A stretch of 8,629 nucleotides of DNA from Holosporaceae bacterium (GTDB lineage Bacteria; Pseudomonadota; Alphaproteobacteria; UBA3830), in NCBI GenBank assembly GCA_031282785.1, contig JAITDB010000041.1:1-8629 (forward strand). Direction: 5' to 3'. The first letter of the stretch is position 1. Every line of letters begins with the position of its first letter. The position numbers and the translations under genes were made by a program. The notes under the pieces were generated by a model, which was not told the DNA's origin, ran no database searches, and saw only the letters and a program-made list of their open reading frames with translations. Positions 1 to 7,170 of this stretch are shown one piece after another.

Positions 1-10
1 TGAACCTAAA

Positions 11-283
11 TTAATTAACTGCTTCCTTGAGATTTTTACCAATCTTAAATTTTACTGTCTTCGAAGCTGAAATTTCAACACTTTGACCGGTTCTGAAGTC
101 GCGTCCGGTTCTTGCGCTGCGTTCAGCCCTTGAAAAAGTACCAAATCCTACCAAAGCAACATCGTTTCCTCTAGAGAGTGCATCTGTCGTAACATCAACA
201 AAGGCGTCCAGAAACTTTGTTGCATCTTTTATGGTAAACCCCGATTCCTCAGAAATCGCTTTTGCAAGCTCGTTTTTAGTCAT
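11..283 (-). CDS. hup: HU-family nucleoid DNA-binding protein
   Basis: A 90-residue protein of normal HU length. HU dimers bind and bend DNA in the nucleoid without strict sequence specificity. The N-terminal helices (1-40, beginning MTKNELAKAI) form the dimer body, GFGTF at 46-50 is the family signature, and the DNA-binding arm follows (about 52-76). The arm tip reads G60-R-D-F-R-T-G66, where the family normally has GRNPxTG. The intercalating Pro63 is therefore Phe63 and Asn62 is Asp. The C-terminus FKIGKNLKEAVN is typical. The ATG at 283-281 follows a purine-rich GAGAGAG ribosome site, and a plausible promoter lies just upstream. HU and IHF subunits share this fold, and the central GFGTF and short C-terminus favour HU. 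The gene is transcribed away from the tRNA-tig-clpP block; in many alphaproteobacteria a hup gene instead lies downstream of clpP-clpX-lon, so this neighbourhood looks rearranged. Confidence 0.95.
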   Translation of the reverse strand: MTKNELAKAISEESGFTIKDATKFLDAFVDVTTDALSRGNDVALVGFGTFSRAERSARTGRDFRTGQSVEISASKTVKFKIGKNLKEAVN

Positions 284-808
284 TGTTTTTCTCTCTCTCT
301 TAACATTTATCTGGTTGTATCATAATAAAATCGGAATAGCAAATACAATTTAAAGAAATTAATAGCGTTCTGTAGCATAAAATTTGCTCTAGCAATTTAC
401 TATCAGCCCATAATATAAAGTGCAGCAGAATGCATTGCAGAAAAATTTCTTATAATAATTTAAAAGAAGAAAAATAAAAATTCGCGTGTAAAAACAAACA
501 AAAAAGTAATACATATAATATATTATCGGAACAAGTTTTTATGAAACTATTTATATACAAAAACATAAATGCAAAATTATTGCGATATCATTCATAAATT
601 ATGTATTGCCAAGTCTTGTTATTTGCAACTATTATATGTATTTTTTTTTATCGCCAAATATCGCATAAGAAGCGAAGCAATAGATCCTACAAAATCATAT
701 TGCAGAAAAAAATCACAAAGCAATAGTTTTTTGCGGATAAAATTGCTATAACTACGATTGGTTTCTTTCGCACGTTCGAGCTATGTGGTATTTATGGCTT
801 TGTATTGT
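284..808. other. AT-rich intergenic region between hup and tRNA-Leu
   Basis: No gene is supported here. It holds the candidate hup promoter on the left. The promoter of the tRNA-tig-clpP unit should lie on the right, but no strong -35/-10 pair is visible; TTGGTT (758-763) with TATGTG (782-787) at 18 bases, or TATTTA at 789-794, are weak candidates. It also contains a 12-base perfect AT palindrome (515-526), a short TTGCT-CT-AGCAA inverted repeat (384-395) and a T run near 641-649. A 60-codon open frame at 569-751 has no ribosome site and unconvincing composition. A small RNA cannot be excluded by eye. Confidence 0.6.
319..348 (-). promoter_or_regulatory. Candidate sigma-70 promoter of hup
   Basis: On the minus strand TTGTAT (348-343) is followed after 18 bases by TATGAT (324-319), a good -35/-10 pair. 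Transcription would start near 312, giving a leader of about 29 bases to the HU start codon. This was found by eye only; AT-rich DNA produces such matches by chance. Confidence 0.4.
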
Positions 809-893
<85 letters not shown>

Positions 894-927
894 AAAAGAA
901 TTTTATGTTACTTATATGGAGCAGTTA

Positions 928-2676
928 ATGAAGATTTTATCAAAAACGAGCGATAATCTTAAGAGAAGCTATAACGTCCTGATAGATATTGAAGAAGTTA
1001 ATCGAGCAGTTGATAACAAGCTAGGGGAAGTTGCTCAAAGAACTAAAATGGACGGTTTTCGTCCTGGAAAAGTTCCCATTGACGTTATAAGGCGTCTACG
1101 CGGAGAAACTGTAAAGGCAGATGCCCTGAAAAGTCTTGTGGCCGAGACGGCCCAGAGAATTCTGAGGGAAGAGAATTCGCCTCCGTCGTTTGGTTTGACG
1201 ACTAGTGTTGTCAGGGAAGACGCAGAAGGCGTTGAGTTTTCAATGAATTTTGAATTAATTCCCTCGGTGGAGCTCATAGATTTTTCTACAATTGAGATTG
1301 TAAAGTATATTCCAGAAGTAACAGAAAAAGAAATAATCGAAGTTTTTGATGAGCTGCGGGAACATTATAAAAAATGGGTCGAGGAGCCAGAAGATACGCT
1401 TATAGAGATTGGGCATAAAGTTTTTGTGGATTTGGCCATCAAAACTAAGCTAAAAAAACATATAAACGAGACAGCCAACGACGTCAACTTTGTAATTGGA
1501 GACGCAGAATTAATAGAAGACTTCTGGAAACCACTTCTGGGAGCGAAAGTCGGCGATACCAAGGAATTTGTGGTTAATTATTCGGCAGACTTGGCGGACA
1601 AAGTTTTGGCAGGAAAAACAATTGAATATTCTGCTTCCGTTAAGAAAGTTCAGAAAGCCGTAGATTATGAGCTGGACGAGGAATTTGCCAAAGCCATTGG
1701 TCACGATGATATGGAAAAAGCTCGAGAATGGGCAAAACAGCGAGCATGGGTTCGTTATGATTATATCAGCAAGGATCTCATGAAGCGCGATTTGCTGGAA
1801 AAAATTTCTGAAATGTTCGATTTTGCAATACCAGGCAGTATGTTGGATCTGGAATATTCCGAAGTTGTACGCCAAATCATCGAAGAAGCCAAAAAGATCA
1901 ACAAAAAAATAACTTCGGTAATACTGAGAGAGTGCAGAAAAATTGCTGAACAGCGTGTTCGCATAGGATTCGTGGTAGCAGAAGTGGCGAAAAGGGAAAA
2001 TATAGTCGCCACCAGGAGCGAAGTTAGCAAGACCATTCAAAGCATTGCCACAATGTATCCAGGACGCGAAAAAGCTATCTGGGAAATGTATTCCAATGGT
2101 GAGGCCGTTGGCGCCATAGTTGGTCCGATTCTTGAATCGAAAGTTGTTGCTTTTTTGTTTGATCGGATCAAGATACGCGAAGAAATTTGTTCCGTGGAAA
2201 GACTGATAGAACTCGACGAAGAACCGTTCGACTTCTTCAAGGATGATGAGGATCAATCCAATACTTCAAACGATAATGCAGAGCAGGTAAAAGCTCTTGA
2301 CGCTCCAAAATCAGAGCAGACAGAAACTCCTGAGACACAACCAGAAGTTCTCGAAACACAAACAGAAACTTCTGAGACACAGCCAGAGATTCTCGAGGCA
2401 CAAACAGAAACTCCTGAGACACAGCCAGAGATTCTCGAAGCACATAAAGCTCATAAATCAAAGCAAATAGAAACCAAAGCACATAAATCCGAGCAGGCAG
2501 AAGCGGCTCCCAAGGCACATAAGTCAAAGCAGACAGAAACTTCGAAAACGCATCAGTCGGAGCACGTAGAAAACGATGTTTCTGAAGTGAAAAAGCCTAG
2601 AAAAAAGCTCCCTGCAGAAGCGTCTTCATCGGAGAAAGCTCCGAAAAAAACTCGCAGAAAAAAAACCGAAGAGTAG
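928..2676 (+). CDS. tig: Trigger factor (ribosome-associated chaperone) with long repetitive C-terminal tail
   Basis: Trigger factor docks at the ribosome exit tunnel and shields nascent chains. The N-terminal ribosome-binding domain (1-115) carries the signature GFRPGKVP at 43-50. A PPIase/FKBP-like domain follows (about 155-243), then the helical chaperone arms (about 245-435). The FKBP part lacks the usual FxGG and PGFE-type segments (the region reads IEDFWKPLLGAKVGD at 195-209), so isomerase activity is doubtful. The protein is 582 residues against about 430-450 usually. The excess is a Glu/Thr/Gln then Lys/His-rich tail (about 440-582) with tandem repeats. The start at 928 is preferred: GGAG at 918-921 is 6 bases upstream and MKILSKTSDNLKRSY matches the family N-terminus. 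An in-frame ATG at 916 is the alternative; reading further upstream would only translate the tRNA. clpP follows after 30 bases. Confidence 0.95.
   Translation: MKILSKTSDNLKRSYNVLIDIEEVNRAVDNKLGEVAQRTKMDGFRPGKVPIDVIRRLRGETVKADALKSLVAETAQRILREENSPPSFGLTTSVVREDAEGVEFSMNFELIPSVELIDFSTIEIVKYIPEVTEKEIIEVFDELREHYKKWVEEPEDTLIEIGHKVFVDLAIKTKLKKHINETANDVNFVIGDAELIEDFWKPLLGAKVGDTKEFVVNYSADLADKVLAGKTIEYSASVKKVQKAVDYELDEEFAKAIGHDDMEKAREWAKQRAWVRYDYISKDLMKRDLLEKISEMFDFAIPGSMLDLEYSEVVRQIIEEAKKINKKITSVILRECRKIAEQRVRIGFVVAEVAKRENIVATRSEVSKTIQSIATMYPGREKAIWEMYSNGEAVGAIVGPILESKVVAFLFDRIKIREEICSVERLIELDEEPFDFFKDDEDQSNTSNDNAEQVKALDAPKSEQTETPETQPEVLETQTETSETQPEILEAQTETPETQPEILEAHKAHKSKQIETKAHKSEQAEAAPKAHKSKQTETSKTHQSEHVENDVSEVKKPRKKLPAEASSSEKAPKKTRRKKTEE
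2320..2445 (+). repeat. Three tandem 42-base repeats inside tig
   Basis: Three contiguous in-frame copies (2320-2361, 2362-2403, 2404-2445) each encode 14 residues of the form TET(P/S)ETQPE(V/I)LE(T/A)(Q/H), residues 465-506 of trigger factor. The copies differ at only a few bases, so the duplication is recent or kept similar. The unit length is a multiple of three, so copy changes would keep the frame. Confidence 0.9.
2446..2577 (+). repeat. Degenerate KAHKS(K/E)Q repeats inside tig
   Basis: Directly after the 42-base repeats, residues 507-550 of trigger factor contain a second, looser repeat family. KAHKSKQIET (507-516), KAHKSEQAEAAP (517-528) and KAHKSKQTETSK (529-540) are followed by a decayed THQSEHVE (541-548). 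The period is 10-12 residues. A related APKSEQTET precedes the first repeat block at 459-467, suggesting that both blocks grew from one low-complexity tract. Confidence 0.75.
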
Positions 2677-2706
2677 TGTCAGTTTTTGTTAACAGGAGGA
2701 AGAGCA

Positions 2707-3333
2707 ATGGTCGATATTATGAACACCTTGATTCCAATGGTTGTGGAGCAGACATCCCGCGGCGAGAGGTCTTTTGACATATATTCGCGATTACTAAAGG
2801 AGCGGATTGTGTTTTTGACCGGAGAGGTCGAAGACGTGTCTGCGAGTCTGATATGCGCGCAATTGCTTTTCCTTGAGTCGGAAAATCCTAAAAAAGATAT
2901 TTACCTATACATTAATTCTCCTGGAGGAGTTGTAACGTCAGGTATGTCGATATACGACACCATGCAGTACATTTCTCCCGAAATTACGACATTGTGCATG
3001 GGACAAGCTGCCTCTATGGGATCGCTGCTGCTGACAGCCGGAGCTCCGGGAAAAAGGTTCTCTCTGCCAAACTCCAGAATAATGATACACCAACCGTCCG
3101 GTGGATTCAGAGGACAAGCCAGCGACATCGCCATTCACGCAAAAGAAATACTCGATCTGCGCGCACGGCTCAATAAAATCTATGAAAAACATACAAAAAT
3201 GTCGCTGCAGGAAATCGAAAAAGCCGTAGAAAGAGATAATTTCATGCATCCTGAAGAAGCCAAAAAACTAGGCCTTATTGATGATATTATCGTAAAAAGA
3301 GAGTCTCTTTTTCCTGAGCCATCCGCAACGTAG
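2707..3333 (+). CDS. clpP: ATP-dependent Clp protease proteolytic subunit
   Basis: ClpP forms the two-ring serine protease chamber that degrades proteins fed by ClpX or ClpA in the cytoplasm. The product has 208 residues, the usual length. The catalytic triad is Ser103 ([11 protein letters not shown]), His128 ([10 protein letters not shown]) and Asp177 (ERDNFM); spacings of 25 and 49 match those of the E. coli enzyme. NSPGG at 70-74 is the conserved oxyanion-region glycine motif, and [20 protein letters not shown] near the N-terminus is the family signature. The ATG at 2707 follows a strong AGGAGG (2694-2699) by 7 bases; an upstream in-frame TTG at 2686 has no such site. The gene follows tig by 30 bases without a terminator, as in many bacteria. 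clpX, the usual next gene, is not downstream here. Confidence 0.97.
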   Translation: MVDIMNTLIPMVVEQTSRGERSFDIYSRLLKERIVFLTGEVEDVSASLICAQLLFLESENPKKDIYLYINSPGGVVTSGMSIYDTMQYISPEITTLCMGQAASMGSLLLTAGAPGKRFSLPNSRIMIHQPSGGFRGQASDIAIHAKEILDLRARLNKIYEKHTKMSLQEIEKAVERDNFMHPEEAKKLGLIDDIIVKRESLFPEPSAT

Positions 3334-3378
3334 CAGTTTTTTTTCCAGGGCCACCAAACTGTTTGAAAAAAAAATGCT
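3332..3378. terminator. Inverted repeat between convergent clpP and glycosyltransferase genes
   Basis: AGCAG-T8-C (3332-3345) can pair with G-A9-TGCT (3365-3378), 14 positions with one mismatch, around a 19-base loop. A competing 6-base stem CAGTTT/AAACTG (3334-3339, 3356-3361) lies inside. The position between two convergent genes suits a bidirectional terminator, but the stem is A/T-rich and the classic order of GC stem then U run is absent, so the call is weak. Confidence 0.35.
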
Positions 3379-3408
3379 CAGAAATTGTCGAAAAATTTTT
3401 GGGGATAC

Positions 3409-4281
3409 TTAGGATATTTTTATCTCCCAAATTTTAAGTAATCTGAAAAGATAATATCGTTTGACGGTTTTCCATTCGCGGATTTCCATTAGTGGGATTC
3501 CGCAGAAACAATGGATTATTTTTCGCCGCACATAGCATTTTTCGTCGCAAATTATGGAGTGCTTTTCGATAAAATCTATGAACTCGAGCCGAGCGTTTAT
3601 GTAATCCTGCTGTTTGCGATCTGTCATTGTCCTAATTATGGACTCAGTATTAACCCAATAGTGATACACAATGTCCGGTACAACCACCATATCTTTCAGG
3701 AGATACAAAGCCTGATAGGAGAAATACATATCCTCAAAATAGACTCTCTCTCTGAACATAATATGATGTTTTTCCAGTTCAGATCTTCTATAAATTTTAT
3801 GCCAAATGTAGCAGCGTCTTGGCACATCTGTTGCCTTGTATTTAGCTTCGGGCGACGAGAAAACCTCTTCCTTGGTAAATTTCAACAGCATTTTGCTTCT
3901 GCCGTAGGAATATATCCTTTCGATGGAGGCGCAGGCGATGTCGGCATTTTGTTTTTTCGCGGCCAGATATAATTTCTCAAAAAAATCGACATCGATCCAG
4001 TCGTCGGCGTCGACAAATCCAACGTATTCTCCTACGGCCATGCCCAGCGCGACGTTGCGAGCAGCGCCATTTCCCCTATTCTGCTGATTAATTATGGTAA
4101 TTCGCGGATCTTTCTGCGCATATTTTTCCAAGATATCCAAAGATTTGTCGGTGGATCCATCGTTTACGCATATTATTTCTATTTCGCGCAATGTCTGATT
4201 TATGAGGCTATCCAGACATCTGGACAAAAGTTTTTCCATATTATACACGGGAATAATTACCGAAATTTTTATGAGATTCAT
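3409..4281 (-). CDS. Family 2 glycosyltransferase
   Basis: A GT-A fold, GT2-family enzyme that transfers a sugar from a nucleotide-sugar donor, most likely for lipopolysaccharide, capsule or another envelope glycan. It has 290 residues and no membrane segment, so it acts at the cytoplasmic face. Visible motifs are KISVIIPVYN (5-14), the donor-binding VNDGSTD (39-45), NRGNGAARN (68-76), the metal-binding DxD-type DADD (91-94), and a FED acidic motif (182-184) where the catalytic base usually sits. The ATG at 4281 is chosen because GGAG lies 9 bases upstream and the GT2 fold starts at once. In-frame ATGs at 4308 and 4392 lack a ribosome site and would add unrelated residues. It stands alone, convergent to clpP and divergent from the M16 operon, so acceptor and sugar cannot be inferred. 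Confidence 0.9.
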   Translation of the reverse strand: MNLIKISVIIPVYNMEKLLSRCLDSLINQTLREIEIICVNDGSTDKSLDILEKYAQKDPRITIINQQNRGNGAARNVALGMAVGEYVGFVDADDWIDVDFFEKLYLAAKKQNADIACASIERIYSYGRSKMLLKFTKEEVFSSPEAKYKATDVPRRCYIWHKIYRRSELEKHHIMFRERVYFEDMYFSYQALYLLKDMVVVPDIVYHYWVNTESIIRTMTDRKQQDYINARLEFIDFIEKHSIICDEKCYVRRKIIHCFCGIPLMEIREWKTVKRYYLFRLLKIWEIKIS

Positions 4282-4317
4282 CTGTTCTGGCTCCAAAAAT
4301 TTGCTCATGGAGAGTGT

Positions 4318-4347
4318 TGCATAATGAAATATTTTCTGCAAGAACAA
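4318..4347 (-). promoter_or_regulatory. Candidate promoter of the glycosyltransferase gene
   Basis: On the minus strand TTGTTC (4347-4342) and TATGCA (4323-4318) are 18 bases apart, placing a start near 4311 and a leader of about 30 bases to the ATG at 4281. The match to consensus is moderate. Confidence 0.25.
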
Positions 4348-4428
4348 GCAAGAAGAGGTCCGAACAGCAAAAAATCCAACTAATACCAGCATTTATGCGT
4401 CGTGAAATGCAAAAGCTGAAGATCTTAG

Positions 4429-4458
4429 TTGATAAAATCGCATTTTTTCTGATATCAT
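4429..4458 (+). promoter_or_regulatory. Candidate sigma-70 promoter of the M16 operon
   Basis: TTGATA (4429-4434), an 18-base spacer and TATCAT (4453-4458) give a good -35/-10 pair, with expected start near 4465 and a leader of about 26 bases to the TTG start at 4491. If correct, the in-frame ATGs at 4395 and 4407 lie upstream of transcription and cannot be the start of the first M16 gene. Confidence 0.45.
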
Positions 4459-4473
4459 CGCTCATATCATCGC
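4452..4473 (+). repeat. Tandem 10-base direct repeat over the M16 promoter
   Basis: ATATCATCGC occurs at 4452-4461 and again at 4464-4473, separated by two bases (period 12, about one helical turn). It covers the predicted -10 box and transcription start, where a bound repressor would block polymerase. It may equally be a chance duplication. Confidence 0.6.
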
Positions 4474-4490
4474 AGAAAGTAGGGAATATT

Positions 4491-5807
4491 TTGAAAAAAT
4501 TTTTGTTGCTATGTGCTTTGCTGGTATCCAGCGTTTTTCATTTGGACGCCAGGTACGATCTAAGCGAATTTACCCTAAAAAACGGATTACGAGTGGTTTG
4601 TCTTAAGAGAAATTCCTCTCCGATAATATCGTTTCTGATATTATACAATTGTGGATCCATGCACGACGCTATTTCCAAGTCTGGAGTCGCGCATTATCTG
4701 GAGCACATGGCCTTCGAGTTCAACGGAGGAGAATTCAGCAAATTCCTAGAAAGCATTGGAGCCGAAACAAACGCCTACACGTCACTGCGATCTATTTGTT
4801 TCTATGAAATAATTCCCAGCGAACACATCGAAGCCGTATTTGAGCACGAGTCCATGCGCATGAAGTCCATCGACATCGACGAAAACGTATTTCTGGCGGA
4901 AAAAGGCGCGATTCTAGAGGAGCGAAACATGAGACATGACTCCAGTCCCCAGGGAGCAGCCTACGAAGCGCTCACCTCCAACGCCTTCAATAGAAGTGCC
5001 GGCGGCATAAGCGTCATCGGATGGAAATCGGAGATAAAGTCCATTCAGCCTCAGGATCTGCAAGATTTTCACGCCATTTGGTTTGCTCCCAACAACGCCA
5101 CTATTTTAATTGTCGGAGACATAGTCGATGTGAACCAAATAAAAACATTGGCGGAAAAATATTTTGGAAATCTGGAACCAAAAGAAATTCGACGAAACCA
5201 GGAAGACTCCACTCGACCTTCCTGCGTTAAGGAAATCACCTATTCATCTCCGAAAATTAGCATGGTTTCCCTTGGTTACATATACCATGTGCCTTTTTCG
5301 CATCGGCAGAATTTTAGAAAAAGCATGAGTTTGACCCTAGCGCTCAGTGTGTTGAATCAGCCGGATTCTTTTCCAAGAAAAATCCTGGAACACGATTGGA
5401 AAAAAGCCAGCAACGTAACTTTCGCATACATGGAGGGATATTTTCCCTACGACGTTGTGGAAACCGGCATAGATTCTTCCGTAAAAAACATCGCCGAGGC
5501 CGAAAAAATTTTCGCTCGTCTGATGAAGAGGCTCCTCGCCGTTGGTATAGCCAAACGCGATCTGGATACCGTAAAAAAACAGTGGGAGCTGTCGATGGCG
5601 TACAAAAAAGACGACATTGGCGACATAACCGATTACATCGCACATCTGCTGTCCCACGGATATCTGCTGGAGGAAATTCAATCCATTGACGAAACCATTC
5701 AATCCATAACCATCGACGAATGCAACGCAGTTTTGAGAGAGGTCTTTTCCGCGAATCCAGTAATAATTTCGAGAATTATGCCGAAGGAGTATAATCGTGA
5801 TCAATGA
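4491..5807 (+). CDS. Secreted M16-family zinc metallopeptidase (catalytic subunit)
   Basis: An insulinase/pitrilysin/MPP-type peptidase of 438 residues, M16B length, probably periplasmic. The Sec signal is MKKFLLLCALLVSSVFHLDA (1-20). The N-terminal M16 domain starts FTLKNGLRVV, with the inverted zinc motif H68-Y-L-E71-H72 and the distal ligand Glu144 in ILEERN, all present, so it should be active. GWKSEI (177-182), where the family usually has a G-x-x-x-x-I strand, and the GDI strand (209-211) fit the family. In the second domain the usual R-x6-Y substrate motif is not recognisable (LNQPDSFPRKILEHDW instead of a GGG-SRL...R...Y stretch). The TTG start at 4491 is chosen because AGGG (4481-4484) precedes it by 6 bases and a clean signal peptide results; ATGs at 4395 or 4407 would bury that signal. 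It overlaps the next gene by 11 bases. Substrate unknown. Confidence 0.88.
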   Translation: MKKFLLLCALLVSSVFHLDARYDLSEFTLKNGLRVVCLKRNSSPIISFLILYNCGSMHDAISKSGVAHYLEHMAFEFNGGEFSKFLESIGAETNAYTSLRSICFYEIIPSEHIEAVFEHESMRMKSIDIDENVFLAEKGAILEERNMRHDSSPQGAAYEALTSNAFNRSAGGISVIGWKSEIKSIQPQDLQDFHAIWFAPNNATILIVGDIVDVNQIKTLAEKYFGNLEPKEIRRNQEDSTRPSCVKEITYSSPKISMVSLGYIYHVPFSHRQNFRKSMSLTLALSVLNQPDSFPRKILEHDWKKASNVTFAYMEGYFPYDVVETGIDSSVKNIAEAEKIFARLMKRLLAVGIAKRDLDTVKKQWELSMAYKKDDIGDITDYIAHLLSHGYLLEEIQSIDETIQSITIDECNAVLREVFSANPVIISRIMPKEYNRDQ

Positions 5808-7170
5808 ATTAATGGCTTGTTGCCGTTTCGCAATATTTTTGGTCTGCTGTCTGGCACTTCCGCTGGCCAATTCATGCAGAGCTGCTCCCGCCAACGACGA
5901 TGGCAAAAAATACGCCCGATTATCAAATGTAAAAGATCTGAAAAGCAATCTCGGCATCAGATTTTTATTCATGCGCGACACCAGCGCGCCGTTGGTTCAT
6001 GTGTGCATATCGTTCAAGTACGCCGGATCCGCCTATCAGGAGAAAAATAAAAGCGGACTGCCAGCATTTTATGAAAAATCGGTATCCTGCGGCAGTGGAA
6101 AATATTCGCAGGTTCAATTTCAGCAGGAATTGAACAATCGAATGATCGGCATGAGCTGTTACAGCAACGAAGACGACTTTTCCTTCAGCATGACAGCACC
6201 GAAAATCGTTTTGAATGAAGCTGCAGCACTGTTCAACGTCTATCTTCAGGATCCGGTCTTCGAAAAACATAAGGTAAAATGCGCTCAGGAGAAATTATCC
6301 GCACAGCTGCAGAGCTACGCAGAAAATCCCAGCATGGCTGCCGTCAAGATGTTTCTTCCGGCGCTTATTTTCAAGTCGCATCCCTACGAAAACGGCGTTT
6401 TCGGAACCGCAGAAAATATTACGATGCTCTCCATCGACGACCTAAAAAAATATAAATCGGATTTTCTCGTGACCAGCAATGCCGAGGCCTGTATTTTTGG
6501 AGATCTGTCTGAGGAAGAAGCAAAAAATTTGCTGGACAAAATTTTTCGCAATGTTCCTCGGGGAGTTCCGGCAAAAGATTCGGTACCGGACACGGATCTG
6601 CTTCTGGAATCTGCTTCCAAAGAATATTACGCTCAGAGTCCTCAGAGTACCATCGTATTTGCTATGAAAACGATGCGGAATCATTCGCCTCAACAGTACG
6701 TGGCGACGGTGCTGTCGTTTATACTCGGTGGCGGCATGATGAAAAGCAGAATCATGGCACAGCTGCGCACCAAAGAAGGACTGATCTACTCCGGCCATAC
6801 GAGAATCGTGCACATGAACCACGCTAGTCTCATTATAGGGACTTTGAAAACAGATAACACCAATGTAAAAAAAGCCATTGAATCGCTGAAAAAAATAGTG
6901 ACTGATCTCCGGGAAAATGGCATTAGCGAAGACGATCTCGCGTTCGCAAAAAGCAATATCAGCGGTTCTATGCTGGTGTCTCTGAGGACGTCCGGAGATC
7001 TGTGTAATTTTTATTTTGCGAAAATGCAGCGAGGATTCGGAGCAGACGCTCTGAAAGAAGCTCTAAAAGGCATTAACGCCGTTACGGTCGAAGATGTAAA
7101 TACCCTCTCGAAAAAAATAATGGACGAAAATAATATGGCGTTTGTAATAATTGGTGGAAACGAACAATGA
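5797..7170 (+). CDS. Secreted M16-family non-catalytic partner with R/Y motif
   Basis: A 457-residue M16-like protein in which the zinc site is gone: where the family has HxxEH this has A90-F-Y-E93-K94, after SGLP. The C-terminal domain is well kept, with ILGGGMMKSRIMAQLR (309-324) and KEGLIYS, giving the Arg324/Tyr331 pair that in M16B heterodimers helps hold substrate in the partner's active site. It is therefore likely the non-catalytic half of a dimer with the preceding gene product. A Sec signal lies at 1-30 (hydrophobic FAIFLVCCLALPLA), with likely cleavage near CRAA/PAN; NSC does not make a good lipobox. The GTG start at 5797 has an excellent AAGGAG (5784-5789) 7 bases upstream; the start lies inside the previous gene (11-base overlap), which implies translational coupling. 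The next gene overlaps by ATGA. Confidence 0.88.
   Translation: MINELMACCRFAIFLVCCLALPLANSCRAAPANDDGKKYARLSNVKDLKSNLGIRFLFMRDTSAPLVHVCISFKYAGSAYQEKNKSGLPAFYEKSVSCGSGKYSQVQFQQELNNRMIGMSCYSNEDDFSFSMTAPKIVLNEAAALFNVYLQDPVFEKHKVKCAQEKLSAQLQSYAENPSMAAVKMFLPALIFKSHPYENGVFGTAENITMLSIDDLKKYKSDFLVTSNAEACIFGDLSEEEAKNLLDKIFRNVPRGVPAKDSVPDTDLLLESASKEYYAQSPQSTIVFAMKTMRNHSPQQYVATVLSFILGGGMMKSRIMAQLRTKEGLIYSGHTRIVHMNHASLIIGTLKTDNTNVKKAIESLKKIVTDLRENGISEDDLAFAKSNISGSMLVSLRTSGDLCNFYFAKMQRGFGADALKEALKGINAVTVEDVNTLSKKIMDENNMAFVIIGGNEQ

Larger units (their letters stand above)
4282..4490. other. Divergent promoter region between the glycosyltransferase and the M16 operon
   Basis: About 209 bases with no gene if the starts at 4281 and 4491 are right. 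It holds one candidate promoter facing each way and the tandem ATATCATCGC repeat. The plus frame is open from 4314, encoding a hydrophobic stretch (KIAFFLISSLISS, 4434-4472) that is not supported by any ribosome site. Confidence 0.5.

Noticed and set aside
515..526. Perfect AT palindrome ATAATATATTAT as an operator or origin element
   Set aside because: Pure A/T palindromes of this size are expected by chance in such AT-rich non-coding DNA, and no DnaA boxes or repeats accompany it.
569..751. Small plus-strand frame of 60 codons in the intergenic region
   Set aside because: No ribosome site before the ATG, very AT-rich, Cys/Tyr/Phe-heavy composition expected of chance translation, no family resemblance.
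1510..2256. Minus-strand frame of 248 codons opposite tig
   Set aside because: Shadow of trigger factor coding; rich in Phe, His and Asn as expected from the antisense of a Lys/Glu-rich gene; no ribosome site or motif.
2237..2527. Minus-strand repetitive frame opposite the tig tail
   Set aside because: Its repeats are simply the complement of the tig tandem repeats.
2320..2577. CRISPR-like direct repeats
   Set aside because: The repeats are contiguous, in frame, without spacers, and encode a protein tail.
2644..2665. A7 and A8 tracts at the end of tig as phase-variation sites
   Set aside because: Slippage would alter only the last few residues of a disordered tail; no evidence that it switches anything.
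3511..3972. Plus-strand frame of 153 codons opposite the glycosyltransferase
   Set aside because: The opposite strand encodes a clear GT2 enzyme with ordered motifs; this frame has none.
5797..5887. Lipoprotein signal in the second M16 protein (LANSC)
   Set aside because: Positions before the Cys are A-N-S, not a lipobox such as L-A-G; ordinary signal peptidase cleavage near CRAA is more likely.
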